The translations under genes and the position numbers were made by a program. Below, piece by piece: positions 32,398-44,000 of a stretch of DNA of 64,000 bases. Position 1 is the first letter of the stretch, and each line of letters opens with the position of its first letter. A model generated the notes under the pieces. That model was not told the origin of the DNA, ran no database searches, and saw only the letters and a list, made by a program, of their open reading frames with translations. The DNA is from Polydrusus tereticollis (Eukaryota; Arthropoda; Insecta; Coleoptera; Curculionidae): NCBI GenBank assembly GCA_963920685.1, contig OY987332.1:8679657-8743656 (forward strand), written 5' to 3'.

Positions 32398-35330
32398 TAA
32401 GGTGAGATGGGGTAAGTGTAGACCTGGGGCAAGAGTGTAGCTTCTGCATAAACTTAGTTTTATCATAGGTATTGCAGCTCCATCTAGGAAAATATGTTGT
32501 AAATATCGAATTTAACTTCCCTAATATGACACCGCTATTACAGACTTCCAGGTAATATTTTATTTTTAGGGTTATGTTTTGTTGTCACAAATTTATTTCC
32601 GCGCAAGTGATATGCGCAGTAACAAATCAGTGTTCATCGGGTTGCTAATAAAAGAATTATACGATTTTAAGTTTTTTAGAGGAAGTTAAGGTAAGAGACT
32701 ATATAAATAAGTAAATATTTTTTTTCAAAGTCGTATTAAACTCCAGTTTTTTCGATACTACACACTTGCCCCGTAAACTTTTTACCATGGGGCAAGTGTA
32801 TAGTAAAAAAGGCGGTTAAGTGTATAGTACTGTACACTTGCCCCGACTTATTTTTTAATTTTTTATTTCAGGTCATAGCGGTACGAAATCGGCAAATATG
32901 GTAAGAGTTTATAAAAGGAAATCTAATCGCTGTACAAAATACACGGGGGCTGATCTTGCTAAAGCTCTGGAGGATGTGGATCGAGGCATTATGACAGCAT
33001 ATGCTGCTAGCAAAAAATATAATATACCAGAATCAACTTTAAGTGCGCGTCGAAGGGGCGCTCGAGGCAAGAAAAGTGCAACTATGGGAAGGGGCCAAGC
33101 AATTCCACAAGAGGACGAAAATAAATTAGTCGAATGTATTGCGACGATGGAAAAATGGGGATGGGGGCTAACAAGAGCGGAAATTATACAAATTGTTGGT
33201 GAATATGTTAACAGAAATGGTCTAACAACTCCGTTTAAAAATGGCTATCCTGGCGAAGATTGGTTCTTGAGTTTTTGTCGGCGGCATAATCTCTCAATAA
33301 AAAAACCACAATCAGTGGAGTTTGCAAGAAAAAGATGTCTTGACCCGTTTATAATTCAGGACTACTTCACCCTTTTAAAAAAATTTATCCACGATTTAGA
33401 CCTTCATAACAAACCAGCACAAATATGGAATCTAGACGAAACCAATTTCGGACTTGATCCATCTAAAACAAAAGTAGTGGGAAAGAGGGGATTACCATCT
33501 TCCCGAACAACAGCGGGAAGCGGGCGTGAAAACACGTCAGTATTAATGGCTGCCAATGCTGCCGGTCACAAGGCACCACCTCTAATTATTTTTAAGGGAA
33601 AGAACATTTGGAATGAGTGGATTGCAGGCCCAAATGAGAGCTATCCAGGAACCAGCTATGCTGCAACAGCTAATGGTTGGATGGAATCCGATGTGTTCCT
33701 AAACTATTTTCAAAAAACATTTCTAGAGGCTGTGGGACCTGATAGACCCGTTTTGTTAATATACGATGGTCATGTGTCGCATATAGATCGTCGTCTTATT
33801 AAATCTGCTATTGATAACAACGTTACTATAATAAAGTTACCCCCACACTCTAGTCATCTTCTTCAACCACTCGATCTAAGCGTCTTTAAATCATTAAAAG
33901 CTAAATGGGATACATTATTGGTAAAATGGCAAAGACATCATGAAGGTCAGCGGATTCCAAAAAAGATGTTTAGCAAACTGCTAGGAGAAATTTGGTTACA
34001 GCTTCAACCTGAAATAATAAGAAATGGCTTTCGTAAAGGGGGAATATACCCATTTAATTCAGAAGTAATATCAAAAGATAAATATGATCCTCTCGCACAC
34101 AAGCGATGGGAGGAACGTAACAACCTACAACCTGAAATTCCATCCACATCACTAATAAACCCGGACGATGCTACATTACCACAAACTAATCTTCATTCAG
34201 ATGATCTTCCTTCAACATCAACATCAACGCCTACTTTCAACCAGAGTACCTGTTCATTTGAAGAATTACTCTTAGCAACAGTTAAACAACATAGGGCACC
34301 CGAAAATAAACCATCAAAAAGAAAAGTAGCGAGCGGAGCAGAAGTCTTAACAAGCGAAGAAGCATTCCATCTGCTAGAAGAAAAGGAAAATAAAAAAGGG
34401 ATCGGTGAAAGCAATAAAATTCAAAAGCTGTTTAAAAAACGCTTAGCTGTAACGAATGAAGTCATAATTGAAAACGATGACAGTGATGAGGATTTTGGAG
34501 ATGAAATAATTGAGCATGATGAACTAAATAATTTTATGGATGAGATAGAAAGACCTATATCAGCAATTCAATCAAACGACTGGGTTCTTGTAAGATTTGC
34601 AACGAAAAAATCATCCTGGTATTATGTCGGACAAGTAATTTCTGTTAATCAAAAAGACGACGAAGCAGAGGTAAAGTTCCTGCGAAAGATAAAATCTTTG
34701 GACCCAATGGCATCTGCAACTTTTGCGTGGGCTGACCCAGAAGATACATCGTATGTTGCGTTTAGTGATATCATTAAATGTCTTCCTTCCCCCAATACGG
34801 CAGGGCGAAGAGGTTTAATTCGCTTTGAAGTAAATTTTCTCGGGTATAATGTACTATAAATATTTCATATGTTTGTTTTTTTTACTTACATAAGTACTAT
34901 AATTCTAGAAGATACTTTAAGTTTACAGTAAGGAATCTTGTCTTTGCATTCTTAAATAAAAAAGTTTATAAAAAGTTTATTTTTTCAATTTTTTAAATTT
35001 TGAAAATTGTGGGATATGTTGGAAACATCCCGCTTTTACACTCTTGCCCCTAAGAACATCTAACGTTAACAGTAGTGGAAACGTTAATGTTGTACACTCT
35101 TGACCCAGACACCGGGGCAAGTGTATAGTAGATGCAATGTTTTAAAAAAATAATGTTTTTTTTTGTTAATAATTTTTTTATGTAATACTAATACGGGATA
35201 TATATTAAAAACATTCCAAGGAATTATATGCCAACCAAGGAAGTAAATCATCTAAACACATATTAAATAAACTGTGTTCAAATGCTCACTATTCCAATTT
35301 TACTACACACTTACCGCCCACTTCACCTTA
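32398..35330 (+). mobile_element. Pogo-type transposon, apparently complete
   Basis: The ends are TAAGGTGAGATGGGGTAAGT at 32398 and, inverted, ACTTACCGCCCACTTCACCT ending at 35328, each with TA. Between the ends and the gene lie at least eight ACACTTGCCCC-like repeats in both orientations (for example 32763, 32791, 32832 on the left; 35040, 35096, 35113 on the right), probable transposase-binding sites. One long open transposase gene fills the middle. The element directly abuts the 3' end of direct repeat copy A. Confidence 0.85.
32898..34859 (+). CDS. Pogo/jerky-like DDE transposase, intact (653 aa)
   Basis: A single uninterrupted frame. Residues 14-50 (YTGADLAKALEDV ... YNIPESTL) look like a pipsqueak-type helix-turn-helix, and residues 70-135 (PGEDWFLSFCRRHNLS) a CENP-B-type second helix domain. 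The DDE core has D180 in IWNLDETNFGL, D290 in LLIYDGHVSH and D326 in SSHLLQPLDLSVFK, with 35 residues between the last two. A Ser/Thr/acidic linker (about 430-550) leads to a C-terminal module with WVLVRFATKKSSWYYVGQVI (about 568-587), Tudor/chromo-like in pattern, and ends RGLIRFEVNFLGYNVL. All three acidic residues are present, so it may be active. It could also be called a Tigger-derived protein, but the surrounding TIRs argue for a transposon. Confidence 0.9.
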   Translation: MVRVYKRKSNRCTKYTGADLAKALEDVDRGIMTAYAASKKYNIPESTLSARRRGARGKKSATMGRGQAIPQEDENKLVECIATMEKWGWGLTRAEIIQIVGEYVNRNGLTTPFKNGYPGEDWFLSFCRRHNLSIKKPQSVEFARKRCLDPFIIQDYFTLLKKFIHDLDLHNKPAQIWNLDETNFGLDPSKTKVVGKRGLPSSRTTAGSGRENTSVLMAANAAGHKAPPLIIFKGKNIWNEWIAGPNESYPGTSYAATANGWMESDVFLNYFQKTFLEAVGPDRPVLLIYDGHVSHIDRRLIKSAIDNNVTIIKLPPHSSHLLQPLDLSVFKSLKAKWDTLLVKWQRHHEGQRIPKKMFSKLLGEIWLQLQPEIIRNGFRKGGIYPFNSEVISKDKYDPLAHKRWEERNNLQPEIPSTSLINPDDATLPQTNLHSDDLPSTSTSTPTFNQSTCSFEELLLATVKQHRAPENKPSKRKVASGAEVLTSEEAFHLLEEKENKKGIGESNKIQKLFKKRLAVTNEVIIENDDSDEDFGDEIIEHDELNNFMDEIERPISAIQSNDWVLVRFATKKSSWYYVGQVISVNQKDDEAEVKFLRKIKSLDPMASATFAWADPEDTSYVAFSDIIKCLPSPNTAGRRGLIRFEVNFLGYNVL

Positions 35331-35377
35331 ATTCCCTCACTCGGATATTTTGGTTACAAGCTGGCAACACTGTCGAT

Positions 35378-36992
35378 AACTGACGTCACTCGAGGGGTAT
35401 CACGTGCATCGGTTTTTGTTTTGCATCAACTTTAGTTTGTAGTCCTTCGAGTAAGGGCTGACCTTTCCCATTTTTTAGTTGAAGTATTTTTTTCTTATAT
35501 ACCCTACCTCTGTGTTACGCCCATGCATGCTATAAACCTTAAGTTGTAATATTTAAGTGACAAAATGAAAATTAATTGTACTTTATAAACAAAACGTTGT
35601 TGAAAAGAACGCTCCTGAGGGTGAAATAACTCACCCCCCGTACAACTTTCTAATGCTTAATGCAAACAGATGCTTTTCTTAATTGTTAAACTTTGTTTTA
35701 CTCCCGTTTTAATGGAAAGCCTCTGTTTAAAAGATAATTTTGAATTATAGGATTTACGCGAGGAGGATAGTCTTAAGTAGGTAGATTCTTATAGGACATA
35801 AAATAAGTACATACCTTATTGAATTTTTAGAAATACATTTAGTTATGGTCAATTTATGTATGTATCTATGTATCCAGTACGCAACTGATGTAAATGCTTT
35901 TCTAGGGGACGAAGGACAACAATTAAAACGATTCCATAATTTATAAAATTTTATTAGGTACCTATTGTTATAACACACTAAACCCAGTACATTAAAGCAA
36001 TGTTTTGTAATGTTAATCCACAGTAGAAATATTAACGTTGTTTTGCAACGTTGTTGTTTTGTCTTGGTAACGTAGGTGAGTCTACAACCCAGTCCGCAAG
36101 AGCACGTCAAAATGACGTCATATTCTGGTGACTTATTACCATATATGACGTGACTATATGACGATAATATGACGTGAAAATGACCTCCTTATGTCACAGA
36201 CCGATGACGTCAATATCTCACGTCATTTTTACGTTTTTAAATGACGTGACTTTCACATCCTAAAATATTTTGTATTCACCAGTAAACCACTTTCAATTGA
36301 AACTACTAAATATATTCTGTAAGCGTTTATTAGATGTAAGTACATACTTCAACCATGCAATGAAATCAAAGCAAAGGTAAGTACCTATAATACACCATTA
36401 ATTGCAGGGTATTGCTGCTGCATGACGAAGGATTTCTTGATTACTAGTACTGTACTTATGTTAGTGGAGTTTTATAGACGAAATCTCTAATTTTTAGTGT
36501 ATATTTGTGCTTAATATTCTAGTAAAATTTATTTTTTGTTTATTTTTGCATATCCTTATCGCCATGCTGGATTTATGAACTACTTTTAAACTTTTTCACT
36601 TTATGCACTTTAAGGCCAACGTCTTAAAGTCATCTAAAATGTCCCGTTATTATGGGTACTTTAGGTGGTAAGTCCACCTAAAATACCCATCAAGTTAACC
36701 ATACAGGTATAAACGTTAGGTGTTTGTAACTTTTACGTTGCTGAAATGTTAATATTTGTTCTAATGTTACATTCCAGAAACATGATATCTATGTTTTCTA
36801 AATAGAATGTTACAAATGCAACATTTATAAGGGGGACATAAAAGGTAACATTGATGTTGAATATTACATTACAGTTGCATTTTAAAGAACATTACTTTGT
36901 ACTTTTTCTACATTATCTAATCATTAATGTAACGTTTTTATGTTTAGTGGGTATAGATACATACATATATAGTATACTTACATAAAATAAGT
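35378..36992. repeat. 1.6 kb direct repeat, copy B
   Basis: Same unit as copy A, beginning TAACTGACGTCACTCGAGG, with the same ACGT cluster (about 36105-36250) and the same palindrome (about 36653-36690). Only 47 bp separate its start from the right end of the pogo element. Beyond 36992 the sequence repeats a piece of the unit itself (TCTTATTGAATTTTTAGAAA to CAGTACGCAACTGATG), a block present three times (about 31205, 35815, 37000). The arrangement could be tandem duplication or terminal repeats of a composite. Confidence 0.85.
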
Positions 36993-37240
36993 ACCTACAT
37001 ATCTTATTGAATTTTTAGAAATACATTTGGTTATGGTCAATTTATCTATGAATCTAGTACGCAACTGATGTAAATGTTTATTACATATTGTTATAAATTA
37101 TTTTATTGTACCTACCTTCAACAATAAATTTATTTAATTTCCAAATATCTCGCTATTATTCCTTCTTATTAATTTACATATTATCACATCTATATTGAAA
37201 TGTCCCATGTAAAAAAAATGTTTAAAAAAAAAAAAGTTTC

Positions 37241-37311
37241 TAGGAGAGCGTGGTTTCGATCCACGGACCTCGGGTTATGGGCCCAGCATGCTTCCACTGC
37301 GCCACTCTTTT
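37241..37311 (-). tRNA. Initiator tRNA-Met-like sequence, probably a pseudogene
   Basis: On the minus strand the 71 nt read TGGCGCAGTGGAAGC, then CTGGGCCCATAACCC (CAT anticodon) and GTGGATCGAAACCAC, matching eukaryotic initiator tRNA-Met arm for arm. Defects: the acceptor stem has mismatches at pairs 2-71 and 3-70, the anticodon stem lacks one A (CCCG for CCCAG), and the D stem has one mismatch. There is a poly-A/T run just past the 3' side. No canonical TTTT terminator follows. It is most likely a decayed copy. Confidence 0.7.
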
Positions 37312-38075
37312 TGTTAGGGTCTGCAATATAGGTATATTCTTCTTCAGCAGAGACATATTATTAACCGCTTAGAATTATTCAATTTAAAAATCTTGGGATA
37401 ATTCTACTAATTTATCTATGCTTATTACAAAACGTTTTTTTAGTGAAGATATAAACTACCAATACAAAAATAAATATTAATTAACATTCTCGGACTGGAA
37501 AGGTGAATTTATTCAGACCAATTAAGAAAAAAATAATTAAATAAATGATCAACATAATTAAGCCTTCCCTTCTTAATGCTATGGTGGCAATTATACACAT
37601 GGCTAAATTAATGCAAATCTGTACAACATAAAACATAATTAGTGTCTTTACTATAAGTTATAAAGCTCTGTACTTCATGTTCCTGTTCGGTTATTGATTG
37701 GAAACACTACTCCTCTTTGTTTGTTGCAATAACATCAGACAAAGAAAGATGCTATTTTACCTGGTGGCTTGTTGAATGTCAAAATCCACTGACGAATCGA
37801 TCTAAAAATTGGGTTATGTTATGGTTTCACCGCGTTCTTTCCGTAGCGTCGTGTCATTTTCCAGGTAAAAACCCAAATTAAACTAATTAAAATCGGTTTA
37901 TTGCCCTTAAAACATTGATAAAACGGTAACAGAACCCTCATTCTTTAGTTTGAGAGGTATTTTCGGTGGTGAAACGTACGGAATTTCTCTAAAATCGTGT
38001 GTGTATTGAATACGTTTTAAGCTAACCTAATAACTTGTTGGCGGTAAAAGGGTTGCGTGGCCCCCAAATTTCAGC
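37312..38075. other. Upstream region of the SR gene
   Basis: No TE or coding signal was recognised. It must hold the promoter and 5' UTR of the SR gene; I see no convincing TATA box at a fixed distance. TTTCAG immediately before the start codon (38070-38074) could be the acceptor of a 5' UTR intron, which would put the true transcription start further upstream. Confidence 0.4.
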
Positions 38076-41000
38076 ATGAGTTCGCGGGTTTACGTCGGCG
38101 GAATCCCTTACGAGACTCGGGAAAGGGACCTGGAGAACTTTTTCAGAGGATTTGGAAGAATTCGTGATGTTCTGATTAAAAATGGGTAAGCATCTAAACA
38201 CTTTATTTGTATTAAAATTGACTCTGTTTTTTGGAATTCTTTGGCCATGTATATCAAGTTGTTATTGTTATCGGTGGAATAATAGTACTCATGTTTTAAT
38301 TGTTGAATTGAACTTCGCCTAAATATTACATAAATAAGTATACCTATTATTATCTAAAATTTTATAAATAGTAAATTTACTCGTAAATTTATGAAGGCCT
38401 CTAAATTTTAAAATTTATTTAATATTAGTTATTTAGTTTGAATTATAGAATTTTGTGTAAAGTGTTTATTGGGGTCCCACAAATTAGCGTTTCTAGCTAT
38501 GGCTTTGTTGAGTTCGATGACTATCGCGACGCTGAGGACGCCGTCTACGAACTGCACGGTAAAAAGCTGTTAGGCATGCGGGTCAGCGTCGAGATGGCTC
38601 GGGGTAGGCCCCGCGGTCGCGACCAGGAATGGTTCTCCAGCAGGGAACATCGCCCCAGGCAAGGACCTCCCGTCAGGACCAATTACAGGATCTTCGTCGA
38701 GAACTTATCCTCCGGTGTATCTTGGCAGGACCTGAAGGACTATCTTAGGCCCGCCGGTGAGGTTACATTTGCTGATGCTCACAAGAAGTATAAGAATGAA
38801 GGTTAGTTTGCAGAAAGTACAGGTAAATATTTTATATAGGTATCTTAAGAGTTGACAAAAGTGTGGGTTCTTGAATCCAGTTGGTAGGCTTTTGTGTGGT
38901 TCATGGTTAAATAAGCTATTGCTGGGGTACAGTCAATCAGTCAGAAATGCTCCTCTGACTTTCTAGAAATTCAACAAGGCATTCTATATTGTATTGGTTA
39001 TTTTACTGAACTAATTAGAAAGTCTCAAATAAAGTAACATTGAATTAGCAAGTAACCGGACCTCGAACCGGACTATCAACCTCTTAATCAGCTAATATCT
39101 AATGGATGATTAAAGGTGTCTACTTGCTATCCCAGGCGGCACAAAGAGCTTTCTTAGATGTTCTGGAGAAATCCTTTAAAGAATATGTGACGTCTTTTTA
39201 AATCCCTCCGAGAGGTCGCTAAGAAAGCTAAATCTGCTCCAAATATCCGCCACATAGATAATCTAGTTTCGATCTTATAGAAGTCCCAATGCGAATTTCT
39301 TATTTAAAACGCAACAAGAGTGTGTTTGAGAAGTGCTTAATATAATATCTTTGAAATATCTCATAGAAGTCCCAATGTGAATTTCTTAATTTGATCGCAA
39401 CAGGGGACAGCCTGGGAAGTGTTTATTAGTATTCATTATTCCATCTCTAAGACATCTTATAGAAGTAGGTATATATGCGAATTTCTCATTTTGATCACAA
39501 CAGGGGACAGCCTGGGAAGTGTTTATTAGTATTCATTATACCGTCTTTAAGACATCTTATAGAAACCTATAAGCGAATTTGACTGCCAGTGATTGCTGAT
39601 AACTGCCAGTCATTGCCGATGACTGCCTGGACATTTGTACACCAACTGCCATAGTAAGACACCCCTCGGTTGTCCCTAACAAGTCGCATGTTACCTTAAG
39701 TTATTTTTGTAAAACTCGTGTGTTGTATAGGATATAAATGTAAACAAACAGGACCTTGCTTAAGATATTTATTAGCCCTGTAGACATTACAAGGTATAGG
39801 CATATCTAAAATGGCCAAACACTTCAAAATTTTGTCTTTTGAAACACTTCCGGTGCTGAGCATATCCCAAATGCCAAATGGTAATCTAGTAAATTTATAT
39901 TGACCAAACGGTGTCCCAAAGGTCATTAAATCAGTGCTTTCTTTATCTAGTTCAATTTGCCAATAACCACCTTTTATATCGGTACAGTAAAATATTGATG
40001 TTGGCTTAATTTTTCTGCAATTGCCTCTACAGATGGTATTCAAAAATGTTCGCGTTTAACTGCCTAATTCAATTCCTTGGGATCTAGACACTGTTGGGTT
40101 TCTCAACAATAACAAGGGGATGAACACACTCTGTAGACTCATCAACTTTCTTAGTGATTCCACTCAACTCAAGATCACATAATTTTCTCTTTAACAACTC
40201 GTGTAAAACTTGTGGTAGGTACACGTCTAATGGCACTAACGTGTGACCTGACATTTTTTTTTAGAGGTATGTGATGCTAAGTTGGAAAATTCTCTAACCC
40301 TTAAAAAACAGTAGAGTATTTTTGTACAACATTCACCAAAGATCTAAACTTTAGTTTGTCTACAGAATCTATACGTCTGATTAGCTTTAATTTGCTGATT
40401 TTTAGCATCGAGTACAATAAATGACACTTTTTCTTGCATATCCATAATGGAACAGTTGAAATTTACCTCGCCTACACTTTTAATTTTAAATTTAGAGTCA
40501 CCATATGGCACTAATGACACATTTCATTTATAAACTGGACAGTTTGGTGCCACTTTTTCTAGAATTTTTAAAGTGCTTACCTCGGCTCCTATATCAAGTT
40601 TGAACATGACTGGCTTACCATTTACCAGTACCTCCTTTGTTCACATTGCCTCCAGTTTCTTTTTCTTGCCCACTAAACTCACATAGAGCTCATATCCACT
40701 AGATTCACTTGAACTTTCGAACTCACTTTCACTTTTGTCCACTTTGTGTCCCAATTCTTGCAGTTCATGTACCTACTTCTTTCTTCAAATATCTCCTTTT
40801 GTTCTTATCTCCAATGTCTTGGTGCGTGTCTTTCTATTTTTTCTCGCTCTTCACCTGGCACTTCGCACACGTTTTTCCCCAAGCTGAGCAAAAGCGAAAG
40901 TTTTGTTGGTTTTCCTGCTTACTTTTTCTTTAGTAATTTCTAGACTTAACCTCACTAATGTTTTCTTCACTTTGTAGGATTTGGACTGATCCTTTCTTAC

Positions 41001-44000
41001 TTCGATGGCTCAAGACATGTAGTCTCATCACCTATTAAGCTCAAGATTACTGCTACTTTTTTCTCTTCTAGTTTTGTACTAAGCCCTGTTACTGTAAAAA
41101 AATAATCTATTTTCTGGTTAATGTTCTGATATATTGCCATCAGGCTGCAATGCTTCTGGTGGTTTGAACAAGCCTTCCATGCTCAAGTCGGAATTTTACC
41201 ACTTTTCCAGATCTTGTGTCAAAACTAACCTGACACCATGTAAAACTCGTGTGTTGTATAGGATATGAACCTAAACAAACAGGATCTTGCTTAAGATATT
41301 TATTAGCCTTGTAGACATAACACAAAATTCAATCACTGTTACAAGGATCTGCTACCAAACAACACTAACCTCTGTCCTTGCCGGTTAGACATCACACCAC
41401 CCCACGTTTTAGCTCAAAGATTTGTTGTCGCTAAGAAGTCCTACGTTTCTGAGAGTTCTTTTTGTGGCAATAAAAAAGATAGTTAAAATAAGTTCTCTCA
41501 AAGAGAACACCAGGCAGTTTTGTAGCGAACTAATTTGTTGTCGCTAAGAAGTCCTACGTAAACTGTCTCTGATGAGAGTTCTCTCTGTGGCAATGAAAGG
41601 GATAAGTAGTTACAAAAAATTGTCCCGATGACAACATCAGGTAGTTTTTTAGAAAACTAAATGGTTGTCGCCAAGAAATTCAGGGTAAGCTATCTCTGAG
41701 AGGTTGCTGTGTCGCTGTGAAAGCGAAAGTTATTATTAGGTTGTCTCAAAGAGAACTCTAAAGCAGTTTTTTCGTGAATAAAATCAGCTCGTCTTTTTAG
41801 GACAGCTGTGAGATATCATAAAGAAATTCAAACAAGTAGTGCATTTAAATCTCCCGTAGACTACGTGTTTAAGAAATCTTTTTACGGAAATATCGGCTAG
41901 TTACTGCCTTACGTTGTACTGGCGAGGTGACAATACAACATCGCATCTGAGCCTAACCAGAACCAGAACATCTCATGAATCGCTTAAAGCACTCTGTGTT
42001 ACCTGGGATGGGCATTGCCATATTTACAACAAAAGGTTTAGGTACATACTGATAGTTTAAATTAGGGATCGACCGATATCGGTATCGGTATATCGGCCAT
42101 ATCGGCCTTCTTGCCCGATATCGGTATCGGCCCATATCGGCCAAGAGTATATCGGTATCGGCCGATATATTTTTTAAAGAAATTAAAACATAAATTTATA
42201 AAGTAAAATAAATAAATAAAGAATTTTTGAGCTCAATTTTAGTAGTCTGCACTCCAGAAAAATCAGCTCCTTCAGCTTTGCCGAGATAAATCAAAAGTGT
42301 CTTAAGTAATGATATTATTTTCGATATAGATGCACTGTTCTTACTAAAAATGTTGGTAATCTCTTCAAAGGGTTCTAATAAGTTTCATAAGTTGTTTGCT
42401 AGTTCCCACTGGTGATATGCTAGTTCCTTACCTTTTAAAGCTGAATCATCCATTATAAATATATTTAAAGCGTTTTTTTTTTCTACCAAACGTTCCAACA
42501 TATAAAAACTTGAGTTCCATCATGTAGGTACATCCTGAACCAAAGATTTTCTCGCCAAATTAAGAGTCTTTTGAATATTCTTCAGTCTATCACAAGCCAA
42601 AGAGGAGTGACTAAAATAAGTTACTATACGCCTCGCTTTTGCCAATAAATCCATGATTGATCGTTGACTTTCTATCGAGTCTTTTATGGCTAATTGTTAA
42701 GATGTATAAAACAAGTTTGGTGTTTTAGTTTAACTTCGTCGATGCCCTTTTTTATGTTGGCAGAATTGTCAGCCAAAACCAAAAGAACCTGATTATGAAC
42801 TAACTTCCATCTCTTCAGTAAATCATTTAACATCTGGGCAATATTTAAAGCTGTATGTGTTCCTGGAAAATGTTTGCAGGCCAGTACAAATGAACATCTT
42901 TCAGTCGTTTTAAAATCCATCCAATGAGCAGTAGAACACATAAATGAATTGTTATTGTGTTTGCACGTCCATAAATCTGTAGTTACAGAAACTTTAATGT
43001 TTTCTTCTAAGGAAAGTGATGATGATAATTTTTCACTAATTGCCGAAGAACATTTTTGGTAAATATCAGGAAGTATATTTTCTCTAAAATATTTATCAGA
43101 AGCATATTGTAACAAGGATCCAATTTTTTTAAACGCTGTTTAAAGCCGACATCATTCAGAATACTGAAGGGTTGTATAACTATAGCTAATAAGTCTCCGA
43201 TAGAATAGTGAATGTCTTTAGATTTAGTACTATTGATGTCCCATAACTGCATATTATCAAAGGATTCAAATATCTTTAGCTGTGTGGTTTTACTTGAGCG
43301 GGCAGTTGAACAAGACGGACAATAATTGTAGCTAATTTATGTAGCAAAATATCCATAATAGAAAATATACCCGATATATCGGTATCGGCCGATATCGGCT
43401 ATGCATATATCGGTATCGGCCGATATCGGTATCGGTCACAAAAAATCATATCGGTCGATCCCTAGTTTAAATCCATAGATATTCTACAAGACATTACAGA
43501 TACAGATTGTTTTCATAGGTGGATTTTCATTTCATAGTTATAAATGTGTTTTCTAAGTGGGATTAATTTTTTGTCAACCCTAAGACCTGTGGCAAATAAA
43601 CCAAAAAAACTCATAAAGTGTTTTTATTTTCAGGGATTGTAGAGTTTGCTAGTCACGATGACATGAAGAACGCCATTCGTAAATTTGACGACACCGTATT
43701 AAACGGCAGACGCATCAAATTAGTGGAAGACAAAAGCACCAGGAGGTCCAGGTCCAGAGGTGGACGCTCAAGAAGCAGAAGCTCTAGCGCCGATAGCAGA
43801 AAGAGGAGCCGTTCTAGGTAAAAATTGTCTCTCGAGTTTTAATAATTTATTTCCTAATTTTTTGTCCTTAATTCCAGGTCCAAATCGCACTCCCCTGTGA
43901 AGAAGGAGAAGAAAGCCTCTCGTTCCAGGTCCCGCGACCGTTCGCGCTCTCGTCGCTCTCCCGAATCCCGTCACGGGTCCAAGGACCGTGATCGGTCCCG

